This document shows, one piece after another, positions 1 to 8,349 of a stretch of 33,573 nucleotides of DNA (positions within the stretch are counted from its first letter, which is position 1; each line of letters begins with the position of its first letter). The DNA comes from JAGTRP01 sp050259815 (GTDB lineage Bacteria; Pseudomonadota; Gammaproteobacteria; Burkholderiales; Rhodocyclaceae). The notes below the pieces were generated by a model, which was given only the letters and a program-made list of their open reading frames with translations, was not told the origin of the DNA and ran no database searches. The position numbers and the translations under genes were made by a program. The stretch covers positions 1 through 33,573 of the forward strand of contig JBLNBI010000278.1 in assembly GCA_050259815.1 (NCBI GenBank), in the 5' to 3' direction.

Positions 1-387
1 CTGGCGGTTCTCCCGATAACGCTCCCGGGCATCGTGGCGCTGGGAGAGGGTGTCGATGGCCTTCAGTTTCTTGTTCTGCTCCCGCCACTCGGCCTGGCCG
101 TTGGCAGTGTTCTGCTCGGACCGCGCCACCACCTGGCGCTGTTGCTGGATGGCCTCGTCGATGCGGCCGATGAAATCCTGGTAATTGCGCAGCGCCATGG
201 GGGTCAGACCCTGGGAGATAGCCTCGCGCATCTTCTGGGCATATTCCTCCCGGTACTGCTCCAGCAACTGGAGGCGGCTTTTCGCATTCTGCTCGGCGGC
301 GATCAGCTGTCCCAACTGGCGGGTCTTCTCATCGGCCCGGGTCTGCATCAGCTCGAGGAGCGGTTGAAGGCTGAAGGTCTTGGCCAT
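1..387 (-). CDS. fliJ: Flagellar export protein FliJ (partial, C-terminus outside window)
   Basis: FliJ is the soluble stalk-like coiled-coil protein of the flagellar type III export apparatus. It works with the FliI-FliH ATPase complex and helps couple export to FlhA. Reading leftward from the ATG at 387, the frame stays open to the window edge for 129 codons. The family is usually close to 150 residues, so only a short C-terminal piece is missing. The protein begins MAKTFSLQPLLELMQ, typical of FliJ, and is almost all charged and Gln-rich helix (for example the repeated YREEY and QQQRQVV stretches), as expected for a two-helix coiled coil. It lies 17 bp after the fliI stop codon as the last visible gene of the fliFGHIJ operon. 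The call rests on composition, the N-terminal motif and position; these agree well. Confidence 0.9.
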   Translation of the reverse strand, partial: MAKTFSLQPLLELMQTRADEKTRQLGQLIAAEQNAKSRLQLLEQYREEYAQKMREAISQGLTPMALRNYQDFIGRIDEAIQQQRQVVARSEQNTANGQAEWREQNKKLKAIDTLSQRHDARERYRENRQ

Positions 388-404
388 AGGCTATGGGGCG
401 GAGG

Positions 405-1805
405 TCAGAACAGCCCCTGGAGCTGGGCCAGGCTGGCGGCGTAGTCGGAACGTTCCAGCATCCGCTGCTGGAGGAAAGCCTCCATGCGCGGATAGAGGGC
501 GATCGCCTGGTCCAGGACGGGATCGGAGCCGGCCGCATAGGCGCCGACGGAGATCAGGTCCCGGGAGCGCTGGTAGCGGGCGAAGAGCACCTTGAAGCGG
601 CGGATGAGGTCCATGTGCTCGGGGGTGATCAGGTTCACCATGGCCCGGCTGATGGACTGCTCGATGTCGATGGCCGGGTAGTGGCCCGCGTCGGCCAGGG
701 TCCGGGAGAGGACGATATGGCCGTCCAGGATGGCCCGGGCCGAGTCGGCGATGGGGTCCTGCTGGTCGTCGCCCTCGGCGAGCACGGTATAGAAGGCGGT
801 GATGGAGCCGCCGCCTTCCGGCCCGTTGCCGGCCCGCTCCACCAACTGGGGGAGCCGGGCGAAGACCGAGGGCGGATAACCCCGGGTGGCCGGCGGCTCG
901 CCGATGGCCAGGGCGATTTCCCGCTGGGCCATGGCGTAGCGGGTCAGGGAATCCATGATGAGCAGGACCTGCTTGCCCTCGTCCCGGAAATGCTCGGCGA
1001 TGGTGGTAGCGTAGGCGGCGCCCTGCAGGCGCATGAGGGGGCCCGTGTCGGCCGGCGCGGCCACCACCACGGCCCGGCGCATGCCTTCCTCGCCGAGGAT
1101 CTGTTCGATGAATTCCTTCACCTCCCGGCCCCGTTCGCCGATGAGGCCGACGACGATGACTTCGGCCTCGGTGTAGCGGGCCATCATGCCCAGCAGCACC
1201 GACTTGCCGACGCCGGAACCGGCGAAAAGGCCCATCCGTTGTCCGCGGCCGACGGTCAGCAGGGAGTTGATGGCGCGTACGCCCACATCCAGCGGCTGGT
1301 GGATGGCAGCCCGGGCCATGGGGTTGAAGGGGCGACTGTGCAGGGGGCGCAGGTGGTCGGAATGGATGGGGCCGCGACTGTCCAACGGGCGTCCGACGCC
1401 ATCCACCACGCGCCCGAGGAGGGCGTCCCCCACCGGTGCCTGCTTCGCCTTGTCCGTGGCGCGGCGCCGCAGGGGCGTCGGGCCGTTGACCAGCGGTGGC
1501 GGGCTGGGGGTCTCGAAGGCGACAACCTGGGCGCCCGGGGAAAGGCCGTAGATGTCGTCGGAAGGCATGAGATAGAGCTTCTCGCCCGCGAAGCCGACCA
1601 CCTCGGCTTCGACGGGAGCGCCGCCGCTGGGCAGGATGCGGCAGGAACTGCCCAAGGGCAGCTTGAGGCCGGCCGCCTCCATGACCAGCCCGTTGATGCG
1701 GGTCAGGCGGCCCACCGACCACATGGGCTGGGCATTGGTCGCGGCAACCTTGCAGTTGTCCAGGAACTGGCGCCAGCGGCCGGCATGGTCCGGCAAGGGC
1801 TTCAC
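405..1805 (-). CDS. fliI: Flagellum-specific ATPase FliI
   Basis: FliI is the cytoplasmic hexameric ATPase of the flagellar type III secretion system, related to the F1 beta subunit. It unloads chaperones from export substrates and promotes their entry into the export gate. The 466-residue protein has the usual family length. The Walker A motif GSGVGKS is at about 196-202 and the Walker B strand VLLIMDS ends at about Asp285. The conserved ATPase blocks GLIGERGREV, TRGYPPSVFARLPQLVERAG and GSITAFYTVL are all present. The start overlaps the fliH stop by 4 bp (ATGA), implying translational coupling. fliJ follows 17 bp downstream. Nothing looks truncated or degenerate. Confidence 0.98.
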   Translation of the reverse strand: MKPLPDHAGRWRQFLDNCKVAATNAQPMWSVGRLTRINGLVMEAAGLKLPLGSSCRILPSGGAPVEAEVVGFAGEKLYLMPSDDIYGLSPGAQVVAFETPSPPPLVNGPTPLRRRATDKAKQAPVGDALLGRVVDGVGRPLDSRGPIHSDHLRPLHSRPFNPMARAAIHQPLDVGVRAINSLLTVGRGQRMGLFAGSGVGKSVLLGMMARYTEAEVIVVGLIGERGREVKEFIEQILGEEGMRRAVVVAAPADTGPLMRLQGAAYATTIAEHFRDEGKQVLLIMDSLTRYAMAQREIALAIGEPPATRGYPPSVFARLPQLVERAGNGPEGGGSITAFYTVLAEGDDQQDPIADSARAILDGHIVLSRTLADAGHYPAIDIEQSISRAMVNLITPEHMDLIRRFKVLFARYQRSRDLISVGAYAAGSDPVLDQAIALYPRMEAFLQQRMLERSDYAASLAQLQGLF

Positions 1806-2515
1806 GATTTCTCCAGCCAGGCCTTGGGATCGACGCCGATCGCTTCAAGGACGCGCCGCCAGCGGGTTTCCATGGTGGCATCCACTTCGCTGGTGCCGGC
1901 CCGGACGAAGCAGCCGCCCGCCTGGATCTGCCGGTCCTCGACGATGTGCCAGCCGGAATGCATGAACTGGTCGCCCAGGTGCTCCTTCACGACCCCGGCG
2001 TCTTCCGGATTGACGTGCAGGGAGACGTGGCCGTGGTGCAGGGGCAGGGCGCCCAGGGCCTCGCGGATGATGGGCAGCAGGGCCTCCGGTCGGGCGGCGA
2101 CGGTGCCCCGCAATACCTGGTGGGCGACCTCCAGGGCAACGGCCAGCACCTCGTCGGCCACGGTCTGGTCGATGGAGGTGAGGGCGGCCTCCACGTTGTC
2201 GGCCAGGGCGGCGATGCGCTGGGCCTCACCCAGGGCGGCTTCGAGCCCGGTCCGCAGGCCCTCCTGGTGGCCTGCCTCCCGGCCCTCGTCATAGCCCGCT
2301 TGGTAGCCGGCTTGCTGGGCTTCGTTATGGATGCGCTCGATGTCTTCCGCGGTGGGCAACCCGATGTTGGCGACCAGCTCTCCGGCGTCCGCGATGACCT
2401 CGGAAGCGGCGGGCGGGGGCGGAGGAGGTTCCGGCTCCGATCCGGGCGGATCGAAGGATTCCACCTGCCAGCGCCGGTAGGCGTCGAGTTGTTCCTTGGG
2501 AATGTAGCCGGACAT
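1802..2515 (-). CDS. fliH: Flagellar assembly protein FliH
   Basis: FliH is the dimeric stator-like regulator that binds FliI and docks the ATPase to the C-ring through its N-terminus. The 237-residue product begins MSGYIPKEQLDAYRRWQVESF, with aromatic residues near the N-terminus that suit C-ring docking. A proline run (about 28-35) follows, then the diagnostic Gly-x3-Gly repeat helix (AGYQAGYDEGREAGHQEGLRTG, about 69-90). A long helical stretch and the FliH/V-ATPase-E-like C-terminal domain complete it, including a VSLHVNPED strand and an IQAGGCFV block. It lies 10 bp downstream of fliG and overlaps fliI by 4 bp. The proline run is a common variable linker and is not a frameshift. Confidence 0.95.
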   Translation of the reverse strand: MSGYIPKEQLDAYRRWQVESFDPPGSEPEPPPPPPAASEVIADAGELVANIGLPTAEDIERIHNEAQQAGYQAGYDEGREAGHQEGLRTGLEAALGEAQRIAALADNVEAALTSIDQTVADEVLAVALEVAHQVLRGTVAARPEALLPIIREALGALPLHHGHVSLHVNPEDAGVVKEHLGDQFMHSGWHIVEDRQIQAGGCFVRAGTSEVDATMETRWRRVLEAIGVDPKAWLEKS

Positions 2516-2525
2516 GGTCCCGGGC

Positions 2526-3524
2526 TTAGATCATCTGCTCGCCGCCGGCGCCACCCAGGACGATCTGGCCTTCGTCGGCCAGGCGGCGGACGATCTTGAG
2601 GATTTCCTTCTGCTCGGCTTCCACCTCGGAAACCCGCACCGGGCCCTTGGCTTCCAGGTCCTCCCGCAGCATTTCGGCGGCGCGCTGGGACATGTTCTTG
2701 AAAATCTTTTCCCGGAGCGGCTCGCTGGCGCCCTTGAGGGCCATGACCAGGGAGTCGGACTGCACTTCCCGCAGGATGAGCTGGATGGAGCGGTCGTCGA
2801 TGTCCATGAGGTTTTCGAACACGAACATCTCGTCCAGGATGCGCTGGGCGAGGTCGGGGTCGTATTCCCGGATGGCGTCGACCACGGAGGTTTCGCTGGC
2901 GGTGCCGATGAAGTTGAGAATTTCGGCCACGGTGCGCACGCCGCCCATGGCGGTCTTCTTGATGCTGGCGGAGCCCGCCAGGATGCGCATCATCGCTTCG
3001 TTCAGTTCCTTCAGGGCCGCCGGCTGGATGCCCTCCAGGGTAGCGATACGGAGCACCACGTCATTGCGCAGGCGCTCGGTGAAGTGGTTCAGGATTTCGC
3101 TGGAGTGGTCCCGCTCCAGGTGCACCAGGATGGTGGCGATGATCTGGGGGTGCTCGTTGCGGATCAGGTCGGCCACGGTGGAAGCGTCCATCCACTTGAG
3201 GCCTTCGATGCCGGAGGTCTCGCCGCCCTGCAGAATCCGGGAAATGAGGTTGGAGGCCTTGTCGTCCCCCAGGGCCTTGGTCAGCACCGAGCGGATGTAG
3301 TTGTCGGTATCCACGTGGACCGCCGCCTGCTCCTCCGCAGTCTTGTGGAACTCGTCCAGGACGGCTTCCACTTTGGTGCGGGGCACGGTCTTCAGCGCGG
3401 CCATGGCATGGCCGAGTTTCTGCACTTCCCGGGGGCCGAGGCACTTGAGCACTTCGGCGGCGTGGTCCTCGCCGAGGGCGATGAGCAGGGTCGCGCTTTT
3501 TTCCAGACCGTCGTCGTTAGGCAT
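2526..3524 (-). CDS. fliG: Flagellar motor switch protein FliG
   Basis: FliG forms the upper C-ring. It binds FliF through its N-domain and generates torque with MotA through the charged ridge of its C-domain. The chosen start at 3524 gives 332 residues beginning MPNDDGLEKSATLLIALGED, matching the family start. An in-frame ATG 11 codons upstream would only lengthen the overlap with fliF. Family blocks include the middle-domain EHPQ motif (NEHPQIIATILVHL), the KTAMGGV linker, and the C-terminal LDEMFVFENL and DDRSIQLILREV torque helices, with several of the expected charged residues. The gene overlaps the end of fliF by 8 bp and precedes fliH by 10 bp. Confidence 0.97.
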   Translation of the reverse strand: MPNDDGLEKSATLLIALGEDHAAEVLKCLGPREVQKLGHAMAALKTVPRTKVEAVLDEFHKTAEEQAAVHVDTDNYIRSVLTKALGDDKASNLISRILQGGETSGIEGLKWMDASTVADLIRNEHPQIIATILVHLERDHSSEILNHFTERLRNDVVLRIATLEGIQPAALKELNEAMMRILAGSASIKKTAMGGVRTVAEILNFIGTASETSVVDAIREYDPDLAQRILDEMFVFENLMDIDDRSIQLILREVQSDSLVMALKGASEPLREKIFKNMSQRAAEMLREDLEAKGPVRVSEVEAEQKEILKIVRRLADEGQIVLGGAGGEQMI

Positions 3525-5253
3525 TGGCGGCCATCCAGTCCTTGATGATGTTGGCAACTACCTTGGGATCGTTCTGGGCGATGTCCCGGGCCTTCTGAAT
3601 CTTGGCGGCGTAGTGGTTGATCTCCACGTGCTCTTCGCCCTCCTCGACGCCGGGCAGGGCGCCGCCGGCCAGGGCGGCGGCCAGCCGCTCCTCCTCGGTG
3701 GGCCCGGGGGGTGGGAACATGGTCTTGAGCAGCGGCTGCACCACCTTGATCAGCAGGTAGGCGATGATGGCGGCGATCAGCAGGTACTTGACCAGTTCCT
3801 TGGCGAAGGAAATGTTCTCCGGATCCTTCCAGACCGGGATGGAGGTCTCGACCTTCTCCACGGCTGTGAAGGGCGAATTGGCGATGGAGAGGGTGTCGCC
3901 CCGCTCCTTGCTGTAGCCCATGGCTTCGCGAACGAGGTCGTTGATCTGCTTCATTTCCGCTTCGGGCAGGGGCTTGGCGACCGGCTTGCCGTCCTTGCCG
4001 ACTTCTTTGCGGTGGTTGACGACCACGGCGGCGGACAGGCGCCGGATATTGCCCAGGGCCTGCTTGGTGTAACGCACCGTCTTGTCGATTTCGTAATTGA
4101 TGGTGGCGTTCTTTGTGGTGCTGATGGGCTGGCCGGCGGCCTGGAGGGGGGCCGTGATGCCGGCAGCTTCCACCTTGCCGGGCTCGCCCGGGCGGGCGTT
4201 CTGCTGCCCCGGCGCGCCGCCCACGTTCGGGGAGGTGAGGGGGGCGGTGGCCGGAACCGGCGGCTGGTTGGTCAGCGCCCCGGGGACGCCACCCGAGGCC
4301 TGGTTGACGTTGGCGGACTCGCTGTTCTGCTGGCTGCGGATGCTGGTACTGGACGGGTTGCCGTTAGGCTTGTAGCTCTCGGCCGTCTGCTCGGTGTGGT
4401 CGAAGTCCACATCGGCCGCCACCTGGACCTTGAAATTCTCGGGGCCCAGCACCGGCTTCAGGATTTCCTCGATGCGCTTGATGATGCTGTCTTCCACTTC
4501 CCGCACGTACTTGATCTGGGCGGGGTCGAGGCCGGCTTCGGTGAGCTTGCTCTTCAACTGGGAAAGCAGGGCGCCGTTCTGGTCGATGACCGTGACGTTG
4601 GCAATGGGCAACTGGGGCACGCTGGACGCCACCAGATGGGTGATGCCGGCCACCTGGGCGCCGTCGAGGGTGCGCCCGGGGTAGAGGTTGAGCATCACCG
4701 AGGCGGTGGGTTTCTGCTCCTCCCGCACGAAGACGGAAGGCTTGGGAATGGCGAGATGGACGCGGGCCGACTGCACGGCGCCGATGGACTGGATGGTGCG
4801 GGCCAGCTCCCCTTCCAGGCCGCGCTGGTAATTGACCTGCTCGGCGAACTGGCTGATGCCGAATTTCTGGTTCTCCATCAGTTCGAAACCGACGGAACCG
4901 CCCCGGGGCAGGCCCTGGGAGGCGAGTTTCAGGCGTACCTCGTGGACCTTCTCGGCGGGCACCAGGATGGCGCCGCTGTCGGACATCTTGTGGGGGATGT
5001 TCTGCTGTTCCAGGACGGAGATGATGGCCCCGCCATCCTTTTCGCCGATATTGGAGAACAGTACCTTGTAGTCCGGCTGGCGGCTCCACAGGATGGTGCC
5101 GACCACCAGAGCGACGATGGCCGCCACGGCCACGGCCATGACCATCTTTTGCTGACTGTTCAGCCGCTGGAAGGCCTCGCGCAAGCGATCGAGCGGGTTG
5201 GACGCCGGGGTTTCGCCGACCGTCGCGTCAGGGTTTGCTGCGGTTACTGCCAT
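3517..5253 (-). CDS. fliF: Flagellar MS-ring protein FliF
   Basis: FliF oligomerises in the inner membrane to form the MS-ring, the first structure of the basal body. The 578-residue protein has a cytoplasmic N-terminus and a first membrane segment at about 37-57 (MVMAVAVAAIVALVVGTILW). The periplasmic ring-building motifs follow, including the block around YKVLFSNI, LPRGGSVGFELM and GELARTIQSI, and a Pro/Ala/Gln-rich spacer. A second membrane segment lies at about 488-508 (LVKYLLIAAIIAYLLIKVV). The acidic C-terminal tail of about 70 residues, ending near KDWMA, is the FliG-binding region. It is the first gene of fliFGHIJ and is divergent from fleS. No strong Shine-Dalgarno precedes the ATG. 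fliE, normally directly upstream of fliF, lies instead about 2.7 kb away on the other strand. Confidence 0.97.
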   Translation of the reverse strand: MAVTAANPDATVGETPASNPLDRLREAFQRLNSQQKMVMAVAVAAIVALVVGTILWSRQPDYKVLFSNIGEKDGGAIISVLEQQNIPHKMSDSGAILVPAEKVHEVRLKLASQGLPRGGSVGFELMENQKFGISQFAEQVNYQRGLEGELARTIQSIGAVQSARVHLAIPKPSVFVREEQKPTASVMLNLYPGRTLDGAQVAGITHLVASSVPQLPIANVTVIDQNGALLSQLKSKLTEAGLDPAQIKYVREVEDSIIKRIEEILKPVLGPENFKVQVAADVDFDHTEQTAESYKPNGNPSSTSIRSQQNSESANVNQASGGVPGALTNQPPVPATAPLTSPNVGGAPGQQNARPGEPGKVEAAGITAPLQAAGQPISTTKNATINYEIDKTVRYTKQALGNIRRLSAAVVVNHRKEVGKDGKPVAKPLPEAEMKQINDLVREAMGYSKERGDTLSIANSPFTAVEKVETSIPVWKDPENISFAKELVKYLLIAAIIAYLLIKVVQPLLKTMFPPPGPTEEERLAAALAGGALPGVEEGEEHVEINHYAAKIQKARDIAQNDPKVVANIIKDWMAANA

Positions 5254-5290
5254 TAATGCGCGGATTCAATTTGTGTAAAACAGAAGAATA

Positions 5291-5307
5291 ATCAAGCGAA
5301 AAGCCAA
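5291..5307 (-). promoter_or_regulatory. Candidate sigma-54 promoter of the fliF operon
   Basis: On the minus strand the sequence TTGGCTTTTCGCTTGAT has TGGC at the -24 position and TTG at the -12 position. The spacing fits sigma-54 (ten bases between GG and the -12 dinucleotide). The -12 dinucleotide is GA instead of the preferred GC, so the match is imperfect. A start of transcription near 5280 would give a leader of about 25-30 nt before the fliF ATG. The adjacent FleR activator gene makes sigma-54 control plausible. No convincing promoter was seen for fleS in the same 109-bp intergenic region. Confidence 0.45.
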
Positions 5308-5362
5308 ATTTTCCTAGAAATATTCTACTATTACCCGGGCCCAATGATCCTTATTTTTTTCA

Positions 5363-6541
5363 ATGTCCCAAGCTCCTAGCGCCGTGGTGGACCCGCAAGG
5401 CAAAGCTGCGGAACTGCAGCGTGCCTTCGATGTATTTAACCAGGTTTCCGCCGAACTCACCCAGGCCTACGGCACCCTGCAGGCCCGGGTCGCCTCCCTG
5501 ACCGAAGAGCTGGCCGTCGCCAACGGCGAGCTGCGCCGCCAGTACGAGGAAAAGGAAGCCCTGTCCGAACGTCTCTCCCTGCTCTTGAACGCCTTGCCGG
5601 CGGGGGTGGTGGTGCTGGATGGCGCGGCGCGGGTCACCCAGGCCAATCCGGCGGCCTTGGAGATGTTCGGATCTGACGTGGAAGGCAAGCATTGGGGCGA
5701 CGTGAGTCGGGCCTACCTGGAACCGACCCTCACCATCGGCGAGTGGAAGCTGGGCGAGCGGCGGGTCAGCGTGGCCGAAAGCGCCCTGGCAGCGGCCGGC
5801 GGCAAGCTTCTCCTGGTTCATGACATCACCGCGGCCCACCAGATGAAGGCGGACCTGGAGCGTAACCAACGCCTTGCCGCCATGGGGGAGATGGCCGCCG
5901 GCCTCGCCCACCAGCTGCGCACCCCCCTCGCAGCCGCTCTGCTGTATGCCTCCAACCTGGGCAAGCCCGATCTGCCGACCGATGCCCGGGCCAAGTTCGC
6001 CGACAAAGCCACTACCCAGCTGCGGCGGCTGGAACGGCTAATTCAGGATGTGCTCCTCTTCGCCCGGGGCGAGAGCATCGGCCGGGATGTCATGCCCGCC
6101 GGGGAAATGCTGCTGGAGGCGGTGCATACCGTGGAGCCCCTCATGCGGGAGCACGGCCTCGATTTCACCTTCGCGGACGGTTGCGGCGATGCCGTTATCG
6201 TCGGCAGCCACAAGGCCCTGTTTGGGGCCATCGTCAATTTGTTGGAAAATGCCATGCAGGCCACACCGGCGGGCGGCAAGATTTGCCTGGCCGGCAACCG
6301 GCGGGGGGACTGGCTGGCCATTTCCGTCCGCGACAACGGGCCGGGTATCGGGCCGGAGTTGCGGGAGCGCATCTTCGAGCCCTTCTTTACCACCCGCGGC
6401 CTGGGAACCGGTCTTGGCCTGGCGATTGCGCTGGGCGTGGTAAGGGCCCATGGGGGCAGCATAGAACTACATTCCGAACCGGGGGCGGGCGCTGAATTCA
6501 TCATTGTCCTGCCGCTGGCCTCAACCGATACGACGCACTGA
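5363..6541 (+). CDS. fleS: Flagellar sensor histidine kinase FleS/FlrB
   Basis: This is the histidine kinase that phosphorylates the FleR/FlrC sigma-54 activator in flagellar gene hierarchies of the Pseudomonas/Vibrio type. The 392-residue protein has no membrane segment, so it is cytoplasmic. An N-terminal coiled coil (about 15-75) leads into a PAS domain (about 75-155, with ALPAGVVVLDGAARVTQANPA). The H-box (LAHQLRTPL, His183) follows, then the N-box (VNLLENA, about 291-297), G1 (DNGPGI, about 324-329), the F-box FEPFFTT and G2 (GTGLGLA, about 348-354). It is three bases upstream of fleR and clearly co-transcribed. It is divergent from fliF with 109 bp between them. The ATG at 5363 lacks a clear Shine-Dalgarno, but the MSQAPSAVVD start suits the PAS-kinase architecture. 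Confidence 0.93.
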   Translation: MSQAPSAVVDPQGKAAELQRAFDVFNQVSAELTQAYGTLQARVASLTEELAVANGELRRQYEEKEALSERLSLLLNALPAGVVVLDGAARVTQANPAALEMFGSDVEGKHWGDVSRAYLEPTLTIGEWKLGERRVSVAESALAAAGGKLLLVHDITAAHQMKADLERNQRLAAMGEMAAGLAHQLRTPLAAALLYASNLGKPDLPTDARAKFADKATTQLRRLERLIQDVLLFARGESIGRDVMPAGEMLLEAVHTVEPLMREHGLDFTFADGCGDAVIVGSHKALFGAIVNLLENAMQATPAGGKICLAGNRRGDWLAISVRDNGPGIGPELRERIFEPFFTTRGLGTGLGLAIALGVVRAHGGSIELHSEPGAGAEFIIVLPLASTDTTH

Positions 6542-6544
6542 TAC

Positions 6545-7903
6545 ATGACTAATAAATCGTTGCCCATCCTGGTGGTCGAAGACGACCCGAGCCTGCGCGA
6601 GGCCATCTGCGACACCCTGGAACTGGCCGGTCGGCCCCTGGTTGCGGTGGACGGGGGGAATCAGGCCCTGGAAGCCCTCGAGAATCAGGCGTTTTCCATC
6701 GTGGTGAGCGATGTGCGCATGGTTCCCATGGATGGCATCACCCTTCTGAAGGAAATCCGGCTCCGCCATCCCCATCTTCCGGTGGTCTTGATGACGGCCT
6801 ACGCGGAGGTGGACAAGGCGGTCGATGCCATGCGTTCGGGGGCCTGCGATTTTCTGCTCAAGCCCTTCGATCCCCAGGCCCTCCTCGCCCATATCGAGAA
6901 ATACGAGTTGCCGGAAACTGGCGAGGCGGACGGCGTGGTTGCCATCGACACGGCCAGCCGCAACCTGTTCGCCGTGGCGGCCCGCGTGGCCCAGACCGAT
7001 GCTACCGTGTTGCTGACCGGCGAGTCCGGCGTGGGCAAGGAAGTAGTTGCCCGCTTCATTCACCAGCATTCGGCTCGCCGCAATGGGCCTTTCGTGGCCA
7101 TCAACTGTGCCGCCATCCCCGACAGCCTCCTGGAAGCCACCCTGTTCGGCTATGAGAAGGGCGCCTTTACCGGCGCCCAGACGGCCCAGGCCGGCAAATT
7201 CGAGCAGGCCCAGGACGGCACGTTGCTGCTGGACGAAGTCACCGAAATGCCCATGGGGCTGCAGGCCAAGCTGTTGCGGGTGCTCCAGGAGCGGGAGGTT
7301 GAACGGGTGGGGGGCAAGAAACCCATTGCCCTCAATATCCGCATCGTTGCCACCTCCAACCGGGACATGGCCGAAGCGGTGGCCAAGGGCGTGTTCCGGG
7401 AAGACCTTTATTACCGGCTCAACGTCTTTCCGGTTGCTATCCCCGCACTTCGTCAGCGTCCGGACGATATTGTCCCGATTGCCCGCCATTTCATCGCCGA
7501 GCATGGCGTCCGGTTGGGGCGCAGCGGCGTGTCGCTGTCCTTTGCCGCCGAGGCGGCGCTGCGGGGCCATGCCTGGCCCGGCAATGTGCGGGAACTGGAG
7601 AACGTCATCCAGCGGGCCCTCATTCTGGCGCCGGGGGATACCATCGAACCGGAACACCTGAACTTGGCGCCCAGGCCACTGTCTGCTGATATGGCGATGC
7701 CTGCCGCCACCCATGAAACAGTCCTTCAGATACCGGAGAAAAAGGTCGATAATATGAAAGACCTGGAGCGGGAACACATCCTCCGGACCTTGGCTGAAGT
7801 GGGTGGGTCGCGCAAGCTGGCGATCGAGCGGCTAGGGATTTCGGAGCGGACCCTCCGCTATAAGTTGCAGCAGTACCGGGATGAGGGCTATTTCAAGGAT
7901 TGA
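6545..7903 (+). CDS. fleR: Sigma-54 response regulator FleR/FlrC
   Basis: This NtrC-family activator drives sigma-54 promoters of middle flagellar genes after phosphorylation by FleS. The 452-residue protein has a receiver domain (1-120) with the acidic pair at Glu12/Asp13-Asp14, phospho-acceptor Asp56, and the conserved Thr and Lys of VLMTAYA and LLKPF. The AAA+ domain follows: Walker A GESGVGKE (about 159-166), the sigma-54-contacting GAFTGA loop (about 206-211), Walker B LLLDEV, and the arginine finger region FREDLYYRLNVFP. A Fis-type helix-turn-helix ends the protein (RKLAIERLGISERTLRYKL). An intact GAFTGA loop means it should be a competent activator, unlike FleQ-like repressor variants. 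Targets in this window could include fliE, fliF and fliC2. Confidence 0.95.
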   Translation: MTNKSLPILVVEDDPSLREAICDTLELAGRPLVAVDGGNQALEALENQAFSIVVSDVRMVPMDGITLLKEIRLRHPHLPVVLMTAYAEVDKAVDAMRSGACDFLLKPFDPQALLAHIEKYELPETGEADGVVAIDTASRNLFAVAARVAQTDATVLLTGESGVGKEVVARFIHQHSARRNGPFVAINCAAIPDSLLEATLFGYEKGAFTGAQTAQAGKFEQAQDGTLLLDEVTEMPMGLQAKLLRVLQEREVERVGGKKPIALNIRIVATSNRDMAEAVAKGVFREDLYYRLNVFPVAIPALRQRPDDIVPIARHFIAEHGVRLGRSGVSLSFAAEAALRGHAWPGNVRELENVIQRALILAPGDTIEPEHLNLAPRPLSADMAMPAATHETVLQIPEKKVDNMKDLEREHILRTLAEVGGSRKLAIERLGISERTLRYKLQQYRDEGYFKD

Positions 7904-7905
7904 TC

Positions 7906-7921
7906 TGGCTCGGTAATTGCT
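7906..7921 (+). promoter_or_regulatory. Sigma-54 promoter of fliE
   Basis: TGGCTCGGTAATTGCT matches the sigma-54 consensus TGGCACG-N4-TTGCT at all but one defined base, with correct GG-N10-GC spacing. It begins two bases after the fleR stop codon. Transcription would start near 7932, giving a leader of about 23 nt that contains a GGAG ribosome site just before the fliE ATG at 7955. FleR itself, encoded directly upstream, is the obvious activator. Confidence 0.88.
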
Positions 7922-7954
7922 AGTATCAACTGAGTAATCGGCTGGAGCAAAAAA

Positions 7955-8281
7955 ATGGATACCAAGGGTATCGAACAAATGTTGAGCGTATTACGCAGTA
8001 CCGCGGCCCAGGCCACTGGTAAGCCGGCGGAAAGTACTGCTGCGGCGGCGGTTGGCGCTCCCGATTTTGCCCAGGTGCTGAAGAGTTCCATCGACAAGGT
8101 GAATGAGACCCAGCAGGCGGCCGACCAGATGGCGGAAAAACTTGCCGCCGGGGATACCTCCCAGAATCTCCATGAGGTCATGATGGCCTTGCAGACCGCC
8201 AGTGTTTCCTTCCAGGAGATGGTCCAGGTGCGCAACAAGCTGGTGAATGCTTACCAGGACATCATGAACATCCAGGTCTGA
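7955..8281 (+). CDS. fliE: Flagellar hook-basal body protein FliE
   Basis: FliE is the small rod-base protein that joins the MS-ring to the proximal rod. The 108-residue product has the family's usual length and a typical C-terminal half, with DFAQVLKSSIDKVNETQQ, the export-related middle and the signature end MVQVRNKLVNAYQDIMNIQV. It forms a single-gene unit with a sigma-54 promoter starting two bases after the fleR stop and a strong terminator 24 bp after its own stop. In many gammaproteobacteria it heads the fliEFGHIJ operon. Here it is convergent with the PilZ gene and separated from fliF by the fleSR pair. Confidence 0.97.
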   Translation: MDTKGIEQMLSVLRSTAAQATGKPAESTAAAAVGAPDFAQVLKSSIDKVNETQQAADQMAEKLAAGDTSQNLHEVMMALQTASVSFQEMVQVRNKLVNAYQDIMNIQV

Positions 8282-8304
8282 CGCCGAACTGCGACCTGAA
8301 ATAG

Positions 8305-8336
8305 AAAGGGCCTACCGCGTGGTAGGCCCTTTTTTT
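8305..8336 (+). terminator. Intrinsic terminator after fliE, probably bidirectional
   Basis: A perfect 9-bp GC-rich stem GGGCCTACC / GGTAGGCCC (8308-8316 with 8321-8329) has a 4-nt loop. It is extended by A-T pairs and followed by seven T residues on the plus strand. On the minus strand the stem is followed by TTTCTATTT, so it may also end transcripts of the convergent PilZ gene, whose stop codon is at 8350. Confidence 0.93.
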
Positions 8337-8349
8337 GTACCCTTCCCGA

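Noticed and set aside
391..1881. A 496-codon minus-strand frame overlapping fliI, and a 633-codon plus-strand frame across fliI-fliH
   Set aside because: Both are Arg/Pro/Gly-rich shadow translations of fliI and fliH with no family resemblance.
3301..5256. A long open frame antisense to fliF and part of fliG (651 codons)
   Set aside because: It mirrors the codon pattern of genuine fliF/fliG on the other strand, has no recognisable domain, and such antisense frames are common in GC-rich DNA.
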